A stretch of DNA of 64,000 bases, taken from NCBI RefSeq assembly GCF_022354825.1, contig NZ_CP031168.1:186001-250000 (forward strand), in the 5' to 3' direction. Positions 7,957 through 14,780 of the stretch are shown here, piece by piece. The position numbers and the translations under genes were made by a program. Position 1 is the stretch's first letter. Every line of letters starts with the position of its first letter. The stretch comes from Paenibacillus sp. H1-7 (GTDB lineage: Bacteria; Bacillota; Bacilli; Paenibacillales; NBRC-103111). Under the pieces are notes generated by a model that did no database searches, was not told where the DNA came from, and saw only the letters and a list, made by a program, of their open reading frames with translations.

Positions 7957-8641
7957 AAGGGGGCTTTCTCACAGGAGGAGCGCCCTTTATTTTTGTCAGG
8001 AGCTGCGGTGGGCTGGCGGCATGCAGAGAAAAAACCTCCGTCCCGCAAAATGCGAGCCCGGAGGCAGTTTCCACAGCCTTTAGAGGCTTTTTATCATATG
8101 AAAATACGTTTTTTTTGTTAATAATCGTTTCCTTGTCCGTCACGTAGCCGAGCTTCTTGTAAAGCGAGCAAGCCCGCTCGTTATACTGCTCGACGTTTAA
8201 GGCGATTTTGCCGTAGCCCCGCTGCTGTGCATGCTGCTCCGCCGCCTGAATCAGCTCGGTGCCGATGCCTCGTCCTCCCCACTCAGGCGATACGGCGAGA
8301 GCGTCAATGTAATATTCGTCCTCGTCCGCTTCTTTGTCGATGGTTAGCGTAGGATCGTTCGTTATGCGCCGCAGCTCATCGAGTATCGGGCGGTCTATCG
8401 TTTCGGCGTCGGAGCCGTGGTAGCATAAGATCATGCCGGCTGTCTCGCCGTCCGCTATTTTCACTAAAAATTGATTGCTGCTAAACCGATTCCCTTCCTG
8501 CACGAAAAAATTCGTGAGCCGATCGATGACTTCCTGCTCGGTTGCCGCTCCTGTGAGCTGAAAGCCGATGTCCTTGATGGCATCGAACAGCAGCCGTACA
8601 ACGGAAGGGGCGTCCGCAGGCTGCGCTTGTCGTATGGTCAT
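7934..8641 (-). CDS. GNAT-family N-acetyltransferase, probably frameshifted near its end
   Basis: An acetyl-CoA dependent acetyltransferase. DEYYIDALAVSPEWGGRGIGTELI holds the family's core strand and the acetyl-CoA pyrophosphate loop (pattern R/Q-x-x-G-x-G/A, here GGRGIGTEL), and NERACSLYKKLGYV is the usual C-terminal helix and strand. In the reading frame as given, the protein continues 48 residues past the expected end, through its own terminator hairpin (8033-8064), and overlaps the end of the Rrf2 gene. Removing one base from the run of eight A (minus strand, plus coordinates 8109-8116) gives the ending TYFHMIKSL and a stop at 8080, which is a normal GNAT end and lies just before the terminator. 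The intended gene is therefore probably 8080-8641, about 186 residues. The substrate is unknown. Confidence 0.75.
   Translation of the reverse strand: MTIRQAQPADAPSVVRLLFDAIKDIGFQLTGAATEQEVIDRLTNFFVQEGNRFSSNQFLVKIADGETAGMILCYHGSDAETIDRPILDELRRITNDPTLTIDKEADEDEYYIDALAVSPEWGGRGIGTELIQAAEQHAQQRGYGKIALNVEQYNERACSLYKKLGYVTDKETIINKKNVFSYDKKPLKAVETASGLAFCGTEVFSLHAASPPQLLTKIKGAPPVRKPPFTPSFDR
7957..7993 (+). terminator. Terminator of the Rrf2 gene
   Basis: AAAGGG and CCCTTT form the base of a hairpin starting right after the TAA, followed by a T-rich stretch (TATTTTTG). Confidence 0.6.
8033..8064 (-). terminator. Terminator of the acetyltransferase gene
   Basis: On the minus strand, CCTCCG and CGGAGG close a hairpin followed by a run of six T. 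It lies inside the uncorrected acetyltransferase frame, which supports the view that the true stop is at 8080. Confidence 0.8.
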
Positions 8642-8674
8642 AGCTCCTCCGGTTCGTTTTTCATGTCATGTATT

Positions 8675-8702
8675 TTGATAAACTCTCCTTTCATTGTATA
8701 CT
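8675..8702 (+). promoter_or_regulatory. Sigma-A type promoter
   Basis: TTGATA and TATACT are separated by 16 bases and point toward the following small gene. The position implies transcription from about 8709, which excludes start codons upstream of that. Confidence 0.5.
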
Positions 8703-8721
8703 AAATGGGACGAACTCGGAA

Positions 8722-9075
8722 ATGGAGACGGAGAACAGCGGCGGGAAAGCCCTGTATATGGATGTTCCGGGAGAGATGAGGTGCCTTGTGTTTGTCAATA
8801 AAGAATCGCTCGTCGGGCAGTTCAAGCAAACGATAGCCGAGTGCAGCCGCAATCCCGATCTGCCTTTTTGGGGAGAGGTGTTTGTGCTGCTGCATCAGAT
8901 GAAGAAAGTGCCGGGCCGTGAAATGCCTCTATACGAGATTGCTCCGTCGGGAGAGGTCATCTATGACCATGGGAAGCGCCGCTTTATCGTCAGGGCGCCG
9001 GATATGGATATTGTGATAAAGGATTCGGAGCTGGCCGACGCCATTGTGAAGCAGCGGCTGTTCTGGCCCAAATAG
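8722..9075 (+). CDS. Small protein of unknown function
   Basis: About 117 residues from the first in-frame ATG after the promoter. A second ATG at 8758, with a weak GGGAAAG upstream, would give 105 residues and is about equally likely. The protein is soluble, with no signal or membrane segment. It contains LVFVNKESLVGQFKQTIAE and a C-terminal strand-rich half (RRFIVRAPDMDIVIKD) but no motif I can assign. It is followed by a strong terminator, so it is a single-gene unit. Its own promoter and terminator argue that it is real. Confidence 0.55.
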   Translation: METENSGGKALYMDVPGEMRCLVFVNKESLVGQFKQTIAECSRNPDLPFWGEVFVLLHQMKKVPGREMPLYEIAPSGEVIYDHGKRRFIVRAPDMDIVIKDSELADAIVKQRLFWPK

Positions 9076-9090
9076 CGAGGGTATGAGAGA

Positions 9091-9117
9091 AAGCAGAGGA
9101 TTAGCTCTGCTTTTTTT
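9091..9117 (+). terminator. Rho-independent terminator
   Basis: GCAGAG (9093-9098) and CTCTGC (9105-9110), extended by AAA/TTT, are followed by seven T. It ends the small gene at 8722-9075. Confidence 0.85.
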
Positions 9118-9271
9118 GCTATGCGCAGACTTTCCGCCTTCATGCCCAAGCAATCGGGAATAGAATGGAAAAGGAATTTCCTGCCATGTATCGAAATGTA
9201 ACATAGACAAAATCATAGGTCAGCTTTCAGCCTCTGCGAGGATGCGGAGGCTATAAAAGGAGGATGCCACG

Positions 9272-9427
9272 ATGACCATTTCCGCCACACTGGGCCACCC
9301 TAATGCCAAAAGCTTCGAACGCCGGATCCGATACGGCGGGCTTCCGGAGGATTCATGCCGATTGTATGAAGAAAGAGTGCGCGGACGGGGGTTCGGAAAC
9401 GAACTTATCGTCGCGGTATGCAGCTAA
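9272..9427 (+). pseudogene. Remnant of a flavodoxin-like NAD(P)H quinone reductase gene
   Basis: A strong AAAGGAGG with an ATG opens a 51-codon frame beginning MTISATLGHPNAKSF, which matches the N-terminus of KefF/MdaB-type quinone reductases (a strand followed by LGHPNxxSFN). After that the frame no longer follows the family. A nearby frame continues NAGSDTA, like the expected helix, and CRLYEE in the first frame resembles the family's DLYEE. This looks like a gene start that has suffered small deletions or frameshifts and lost its distal three quarters. The remains merge into the leader of the next gene. The start and first 15 residues are seen; decay is inferred. Confidence 0.45.
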
Positions 9428-9467
9428 AGACCAAATGATAGAGAGAAGAGACGGATTAGGGTGGACC

Positions 9468-9896
9468 ATGGCAATCAGGAGTATGACCTTTGTCTGCGGC
9501 TTGTTTCTTTTAGTCTTGATGAGCTGCAGCAGCGATAAGCACCCGGCAAAGCCGGTCGAGGACGGGCTAGTCATTGCATCGGTAACATCAGCCTTGGGGG
9601 GGACGCCGGAGGAGACCGAGCTGACCTATACGGTTAGCCTGTGGAATAAGACCGCCAAGCCTATCGTCATCCGCTCGGTCGAACCGGTCATAGAGGAGCC
9701 GTTAAAAGCCAGAGTCATAGAAAAGCCTCCCGTTCTATGCAACACGGAGATTAAAGGGGGCACCGTCGAGCCGATTAACGGTTCGTTCCGATTCCGTACG
9801 CAGGGGATGAGCAAGGAAGACATCCGCAAGCTTCAGCCGACGGTAAAAGAGTTTATTCTCTATACGGAAAGCAGGCTCAGTTTGCAAGAGCCTTGA
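9468..9896 (+). CDS. Lipoprotein of unknown function
   Basis: 142 residues from the ATG after GGGTGG. This start places a lipoprotein signal at the N-terminus, with hydrophobic core VCGLFLLVL and lipobox LMSC (Cys20), followed by a Ser/Asp linker typical of membrane-anchored proteins in Gram-positive bacteria. The mature part (LTYTVSLWNKTAKPIVIRSVEPV) looks like a single immunoglobulin-like beta-sandwich. No enzyme motif is seen. It probably sits on the outer face of the cytoplasmic membrane. Confidence 0.65.
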   Translation: MAIRSMTFVCGLFLLVLMSCSSDKHPAKPVEDGLVIASVTSALGGTPEETELTYTVSLWNKTAKPIVIRSVEPVIEEPLKARVIEKPPVLCNTEIKGGTVEPINGSFRFRTQGMSKEDIRKLQPTVKEFILYTESRLSLQEP

Positions 9897-9966
9897 GATT
9901 CTTGGAAAATAGAGATGGACAAAGCGATTCCCGTCGTCAAAGATGGGTTGAATTTATGGATTTGGG

Positions 9967-10362
9967 ATGATGCTAATGCACAGCAGACTACGCTATGCCG
10001 CTGCCGTCGTAATTACAATGGCGCTAGGGCTGGGATCGCGAAAGGGAGCGGCCTTGCTGCCGCATTGGATAGCGGAGCACGCCGGCGATATGCTATGGGC
10101 GGCTATGGTCTATTTCGGCTTCCGGGTTCTGCTTGTTAAAAGCAGTCTCAGCAAGGCGGCGGGATGGAGCTTGCTATTCAGCTTCGCCATCGAGTTCAGC
10201 CAGCTGTACCAGGCCGAATGGATCCAAGAGGTAAGATCGTCGTTGCTAGGCTCCCTCATCTTGGGCAGAGGCTTTTTATGGATCGATCTGGCCCGCTATG
10301 CCGTTGGAATTGCCGTCGCGTTCCTGATAGACAAGCGGTGGATCGCTCGAAACCGGCAATGA
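9967..10362 (+). CDS. DUF2809-family membrane protein
   Basis: 131 residues with four predicted membrane helices. Features of the DUF2809 family are visible: the first helix ends in LGLGSR, the second segment HAGDMLWAAMVYFGF carries a conserved Asp, and FAIEFSQLYQ holds the charged Glu between helices three and four, with a final helix WIDLARYAVGIAVAFLID. Function in the family is unknown. Three ATG codons lie close together at the start; the third has the better spacing from GGG. It ends 35 bases before the aldo/keto reductase gene and may be co-transcribed with it. Confidence 0.75.
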   Translation: MMLMHSRLRYAAAVVITMALGLGSRKGAALLPHWIAEHAGDMLWAAMVYFGFRVLLVKSSLSKAAGWSLLFSFAIEFSQLYQAEWIQEVRSSLLGSLILGRGFLWIDLARYAVGIAVAFLIDKRWIARNRQ

Positions 10363-10397
10363 GAATCAATCAATTGAATCGAGAGGAGACCGAATCA

Positions 10398-11372
10398 ATG
10401 CAATTTCGCCGATTAGGAAACAGCGGATTGAAAGTGAGCGAGATGGGGCTCGGCACGAACGCATTCGGCAAGCGGGCCGATCAGGATACTTCGATCCGGA
10501 TCGTTCATCATGCGATAGAGCAAGGCATTAATTTCATCGATACGGCGAATATTTACGCCCAGACGGAATCGGAGCGGATCATCGGGCTGGCGCTGGAAGG
10601 AAGGCGGCATGAGGTCGTGCTGGCCACCAAGGCGGGGCTGGTCCGCGGCAAAGGACCGAACGAGCGGGGCTCATCCCGCTATCATCTTCAGCGGGAGCTG
10701 GAGGACAGCTTGCGGCGGCTCAAGACGGACTATGTGGATCTGTACCAGATCCATACGTTCGACCCGGATACGCCGCTTGAAGAGACGCTTCGGACGCTCG
10801 ACGATATGGTCCGAGCGGGCAAGGTGCGGTATATCGGCGCTTCCAATTACGCCGCTTGGGAGCTGATGAAAGCTCTTGGCATCAGCGACCGGCTCGGGCT
10901 GAACCGGTTTGTGTCCACACAAACCAGCTATTCGCTCGCCGACCGGACGCCGGAGCAGGAGCTGGTCCCGATGTGCCTGGACCAGGGGGTAGGGATCATC
11001 CCGTATTTTCCGTTGGCCGGTGGCATATTGACCGGAAAATACGGCTCTGCGGATGCGGCCCCGGAGGGCTCGCGGGCCGCAACGGATCCCAGCTTCAGCC
11101 GATTCATCGCTGAAGACAAGCTTGCCTTGGCCCGGGCCGTGGGCTCCATGGCCGAGCAGGCCGGCTGCACGCCGAGCGCTCTGTCGCTGGCGTGGCTCCT
11201 GCAGCAGCCGGTCGTGTCGACGGTCATCGTCGGCGCGACGCGGGTGGAGCAGCTGACGGACAACCTGCAGAGCTTGTCCGTTACGCTGGAGCCGCAGCAA
11301 TGGCAAGCGCTGGACGAGCTGAGCCGGCCGTACCGGTATGGCGAGCCGTTCGCAGTGTACCGGCTGCCTTGA
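10398..11372 (+). CDS. Aldo/keto reductase
   Basis: 324 residues starting MQFRRLGNSGLKVSEMGLGT, the standard opening of the YhdN/Tas-like branch; the ATG lies nine bases after GAGGAG. The catalytic tetrad is present as Asp48, Tyr53 (FIDTANIY), Lys78 (LATKAG) and His119 (YQIHTFD). The C-terminal part keeps the NADPH-binding pattern (VIVGATRVEQLTDN). The family reduces aldehydes and ketones with NADPH in the cytoplasm. The natural substrate cannot be read from sequence. A strong terminator follows about 130 bases downstream. Confidence 0.92.
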   Translation: MQFRRLGNSGLKVSEMGLGTNAFGKRADQDTSIRIVHHAIEQGINFIDTANIYAQTESERIIGLALEGRRHEVVLATKAGLVRGKGPNERGSSRYHLQRELEDSLRRLKTDYVDLYQIHTFDPDTPLEETLRTLDDMVRAGKVRYIGASNYAAWELMKALGISDRLGLNRFVSTQTSYSLADRTPEQELVPMCLDQGVGIIPYFPLAGGILTGKYGSADAAPEGSRAATDPSFSRFIAEDKLALARAVGSMAEQAGCTPSALSLAWLLQQPVVSTVIVGATRVEQLTDNLQSLSVTLEPQQWQALDELSRPYRYGEPFAVYRLP

Positions 11373-11504
11373 TCAACTAGCGGAGATAGCGAGCGGAGAT
11401 GGAGCTTGCCTTCAAAGAGGCGTGCTGATAGATAACAGCCGCTTTGCGGTTCGTATTTGCATTTCCCGACCCGCATTCCTGAAGCATACAGCCTTAGTAT
11501 AGAG

Positions 11505-11537
11505 ACCGTCCGGGAAGGAACCCGGGCGGTTTTTTTA
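11505..11537 (+). terminator. Rho-independent terminator
   Basis: ACCGTCCGGG (11505-11514) and CCCGGGCGGT (11521-11530) form a stem with one wobble and a six-base loop, followed by seven T. Confidence 0.85.
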
Positions 11538-11618
11538 ACCACAATAGAATTGATAAAATTCCGCGGTCATGATGCAAAATTCTATTTGGCAATAAAACCT
11601 GCCGTGCCTACCTTTGAA

Positions 11619-11640
11619 AGGCCTTGATAGAGGTTTTCTC
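11619..11640 (+). repeat. Short repeated element, copy 1
   Basis: A 22-base element reading AGGCCT(T/C)GATAGAGG followed by TTTTCTC occurs here on the plus strand and at 34811-34832 on the minus strand with one difference. It can fold as CCT(T/C)-GATA-GAGG followed by a T-rich tail, like a small terminator or pause hairpin. The rest of 11538-11760 holds nothing I recognise. Confidence 0.4.
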
Positions 11641-11763
11641 GTATGACCAGGCTATCAGAGGATCAAACATAAACAGAAGAGCTCAAGAAGAGCGATAGAT
11701 CAGTAAACGCTGAGCTTGCCAGGCTCCTTCCAGCGTTGCAGAGCGGCAATGTGAAGCAGCTGT

Positions 11764-11818
11764 TGACACGTCATATCAATAGTGATATTGTTAACCCATA
11801 AATAAATTGTGCACAATT
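11764..11818 (+). promoter_or_regulatory. Promoter and candidate OhrR operators
   Basis: TTGACA (11764-11769) is followed 17 bases later by TATTGT (11787-11792). The dyad ATATCA-TGATAT (11773-11788) lies between the boxes, and the perfect palindrome AATTGTGCACAATT (11805-11818) lies just after the likely transcription start. The latter resembles the AT-rich CAATT/AATTG dyads bound by OhrR proteins, so autorepression by the next gene's product is likely. Confidence 0.55.
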
Positions 11819-11849
11819 AAATTTTGCAAAATTAATAACGGAGGTGCAG

Positions 11850-12299
11850 ATGGACAAGGACGAACTGTTAAAGCTGGACAATCAGCTGTGCTTTGCCGTA
11901 TATGCCTGCTCCCGGGAGATTACGAAGATGTATCGCCCGCATCTGGAGGAGCTGGGCCTTACGTATACCCAATATGTAACGCTGCTGGTGCTTTGGGAGA
12001 CGGACCGCGTAACGGTGAAGGAGCTCGGAAGCCGTCTGTACCTGGATTCAGGCACATTGACGCCGCTGCTGAAGCGGTTGGAGCAAATGCAGCTGATCCG
12101 CAGGGTACGCGACAGCAAGGATGAGCGCAATGTATTGATCGAATTGACGGAGCAGGGCTCGCAATTGAAGGAGCAGGCCTACGAGATCCCGCGCAAAGTA
12201 TTTTGCAATATGGGTCTGAACACAGAGGAGCTGGCTGAGTGGCGGGAGAAGCTGACCGGTCTGCTGCACAACATCCATCACAAAAATACGGAGGAATGA
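11850..12299 (+). CDS. ohrR: OhrR-type MarR-family organic peroxide sensor
   Basis: 149 residues. LDNQLCFAVYACSREITKMY near the N-terminus matches OhrR proteins, with Cys14 at the place of the peroxide-reactive cysteine. The winged helix follows (VTVKELGSRLYLDSGTLTPL, then RVRDSKDERNV). An extra Cys lies at residue 20 and another near residue 118 (KVFCNMG), so a two-cysteine mechanism is possible. The ATG follows GGAGG at five bases. The gene lies three bases before a glutathione peroxidase gene, in the place where ohrA is usual, and is expected to repress both genes until oxidised by organic peroxides. Confidence 0.85.
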   Translation: MDKDELLKLDNQLCFAVYACSREITKMYRPHLEELGLTYTQYVTLLVLWETDRVTVKELGSRLYLDSGTLTPLLKRLEQMQLIRRVRDSKDERNVLIELTEQGSQLKEQAYEIPRKVFCNMGLNTEELAEWREKLTGLLHNIHHKNTEE

Positions 12300-12302
12300 A
12301 CC

Positions 12303-12851
12303 ATGTCTATTTATAATATCCAAGCAACGACGATTCAAGGCAAAGAAGTGCAGCTCGACGACTATAAAGGGAAGGTGCTGGTCATTGTTAACACCGCGAG
12401 CAAATGCGGATTTACGCCGCAATACAGCGACCTGCAAAAGCTGTACGACCGATACAAGGAACAAGGCCTGGAAATTCTCGGCTTCCCGTGCAACCAGTTC
12501 AACGAGCAGGAGCCGGGCAGCCATGAAGAGGTAGAGTCGTTCTGCCAAATCAACTACGGCGTGAAGTTCCCTTTGTTCGAAAAAACCGATGTACGCGGCC
12601 GGGACGCCCATCCCGTATTCCGCTACTTGACGGAGCAGGCTCCGTTCGAAGGGTTTGATCTTACAAATTCCAGCGGCAAGCTTCTTCATGCCTTCTTGCA
12701 AGAGAAGCATCCGGAGCTGCTGCTCGGAGACGATGTGAAATGGAACTTCACCAAGTTCGTCATCGACCGGGAGGGCAACGTTGTCGGACGGTTCGAGCCG
12801 ACGGCAGAGCCGCTGGATATGGAACCGACGATCGAGGCATTATTAAAATAA
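12303..12851 (+). CDS. Glutathione peroxidase-family thiol peroxidase
   Basis: 182 residues, slightly longer than usual for bacterial members. The active-site loop NTASKCGFTPQY carries Cys35 (cysteine, not selenocysteine). FPCNQFNEQEPG supplies the conserved Gln and a second Cys that can act as resolving residue, and WNFTKF completes the catalytic tetrad. Such enzymes in Firmicutes use thioredoxin or bacillithiol rather than glutathione to reduce peroxides in the cytoplasm. The end is extended, with LTNSSGKLLHAFLQEKHPELLL inserted before the WNFTKF strand, as in members with a longer dimer loop. It is co-transcribed with the peroxide sensor three bases upstream. Confidence 0.92.
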   Translation: MSIYNIQATTIQGKEVQLDDYKGKVLVIVNTASKCGFTPQYSDLQKLYDRYKEQGLEILGFPCNQFNEQEPGSHEEVESFCQINYGVKFPLFEKTDVRGRDAHPVFRYLTEQAPFEGFDLTNSSGKLLHAFLQEKHPELLLGDDVKWNFTKFVIDREGNVVGRFEPTAEPLDMEPTIEALLK

Positions 12852-12866
12852 TTCATCTTTGGAAGC

Positions 12867-12925
12867 AAGGGCTGTCCGGGCGATCGGCGACGATCGTTTC
12901 GGTGCAGTCCTTTTTGGTTTTTTTC
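12867..12925 (+). terminator. Terminator of the ohrR-peroxidase operon
   Basis: A long imperfect hairpin with AAGGGCTG (12867-12874) and CAGTCCTT (12905-12912) at the base and CGATCG pairs near a GCGA loop, followed by TTTTTGG and seven T. Confidence 0.7.
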
Positions 12926-13001
12926 AAATCGTTCGCGGGCATGGTATGATTTAAGGAAGAGAATTGTAGGAACGGCACCAGAAGAGAGGAAGAAAACGCA
13001 A

Positions 13002-14780
13002 GTGTTCCGTACTTTGCAGAAATATCCGTTAAGGCATCGGCTGCGCATTGCCTTTGCCGTCATGATCATTGTCTCGGTGCTGACGGTCGGCTGGACAACC
13101 TATTACATATCCGCCCAGGTAGTGCAAAATAACGCGCTGAAGCTGAGTCAGGATACGCTGAACAAGTCATCCCAGGCGTTCGACGAGAAGCTGAAGCACG
13201 TGGCCGTATCGCTTATGACGCTCGTAATCAGCACCTCCTATGAAAATACGATGAAGGATGTCGTGACCGGGGACAGCTCCAACTACTTCACTCATTTCGG
13301 GGCGCTGCAGACGCCTTTCATGCAGCTCAAGCTCAATGAACAGCTGCTGCACTCGGTTCTGCTGACGACGCCGATAGGCGATTTCTACCCCGCGGATGTG
13401 CCGCGGACCGAATTCCGGTTTAAGGACACCTCTATGTACGACAGAATTCGGGAGGAACGGCATGCCATCTGGATCGAGGGGCATAAGGATCCTTTTTTTG
13501 CTGGTGAGGTACCTGTCGTATCTTTAGTTATTTCGGCGATTTCCAGCCTCTACATTCCCGATTCGTACATCATCGTTAATTTGAAGGAAGACGGATTATG
13601 GCACTTTTTGACCGATAATATCAGCGACTGGCGCGAAGGCGTCACGATGCTGAAAGAAGACGGCTCACCATTGTTCGTGCAGAAGCCGTATAAATATGCG
13701 GATATGCTCAAGGAGCCGGAGTTTCAGGAGCAGCTCAAGTCGGGGGAACAGGGCGCATTCGATTACGATTGGAATGGAAACACCTATTTGGCGAATTTTG
13801 TAAAATCATCTGTCGATGACAAATGGACATACGTTAGCGTCAAACCGACCGATGAGCTGCTGAGTCAAGCTACGGGAATCAAGTGGGCCACGCTGATCGT
13901 AACCGTGCTTTGCATTGTGCTCGGCTTCTTCATCTCCAACGGGCTGAGCACGCTGCTCGCCAAGCCGCTGACAAAGCTCCAACTGCTGATGCGCCGCGCA
14001 GGGGAGAATGACCTGACGGTCCGGTTCGAGACCGACGGCAATGACGAAGTGACCCAGGTGGGCCGGCAGTTTAACCGGATGCTGGAGCAAATCGGGCAGC
14101 TGATCGAAGTGAACCGCCGTGTCGAGAAGGATAAGCATAAGGCGGAGATCAAGGCGCTGCAGGCGCAGATCGACCCGCACTTTCTATATAACACATTGAA
14201 CACGATCTATTGGAAGACGAAGCTGAAAAAGTCCGACGAGGTCGGGGAGATGGTCATGTCGTTGTCCCGAATGTTTCAATTGGGCTTAAACGGCGGCAAA
14301 GAACTGACAACAATCAAGAAAGAACTGTTCCACGTGGAGCAATATTTGTCGCTTCAACAGAGATGCTACGAGAATTTGTTTGAATATCGGATCGAAGCGC
14401 CAAATGACGAGTCGATTCAACAGCATCCGATCCTTAAGGTACTGCTGCAGCCGTTGGTGGAGAACGCCATTCTTCACGGGTTCAAGAACAAGCAGGCCGG
14501 CGGCTTGATTGTCATTCGGCTGGAACAGGACGACGACCGGCTTGTCTTCACCATTTCCGACAATGGACACGGGATGGATAAGGAGACGCTTCAGAACATA
14601 CGCCGGGCCGCCGAATCGTCCGACAGCTACGCGCTGCATAACATTGTGGAACGATTGAAGCTCTATTACGAAAATGAAGCTGCTTTTTCGATAGACAGCG
14701 TTCCGGGGGAGGGAACTACGGTAACGCTAACGATACCATGGTATGGAGGAGGGGAAGAGGATGGAGTCATCGGCAATTAA
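13002..14780 (+). CDS. YesM-type sensor histidine kinase
   Basis: 592 residues. A membrane helix at residues 17-37, an extracellular sensor region of about 240 residues, a second helix near 288-312, HAMP, and a LytS/YesM-type kinase core. The phosphorylated His is in DPHFLYNTLN (about His392). The ATP-binding domain shows LVENAILHGF and DNGHGM. The start is GTG after AGAGGAAG. The partner response regulator overlaps its end by 20 bases. In Paenibacillus and Bacillus such pairs sense polysaccharide or sugar signals and turn on a nearby ABC importer, here possibly the one at 20.3-23.8 kb beyond the helicase gene. That link is inferred. Confidence 0.92.
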   Translation: MFRTLQKYPLRHRLRIAFAVMIIVSVLTVGWTTYYISAQVVQNNALKLSQDTLNKSSQAFDEKLKHVAVSLMTLVISTSYENTMKDVVTGDSSNYFTHFGALQTPFMQLKLNEQLLHSVLLTTPIGDFYPADVPRTEFRFKDTSMYDRIREERHAIWIEGHKDPFFAGEVPVVSLVISAISSLYIPDSYIIVNLKEDGLWHFLTDNISDWREGVTMLKEDGSPLFVQKPYKYADMLKEPEFQEQLKSGEQGAFDYDWNGNTYLANFVKSSVDDKWTYVSVKPTDELLSQATGIKWATLIVTVLCIVLGFFISNGLSTLLAKPLTKLQLLMRRAGENDLTVRFETDGNDEVTQVGRQFNRMLEQIGQLIEVNRRVEKDKHKAEIKALQAQIDPHFLYNTLNTIYWKTKLKKSDEVGEMVMSLSRMFQLGLNGGKELTTIKKELFHVEQYLSLQQRCYENLFEYRIEAPNDESIQQHPILKVLLQPLVENAILHGFKNKQAGGLIVIRLEQDDDRLVFTISDNGHGMDKETLQNIRRAAESSDSYALHNIVERLKLYYENEAAFSIDSVPGEGTTVTLTIPWYGGGEEDGVIGN

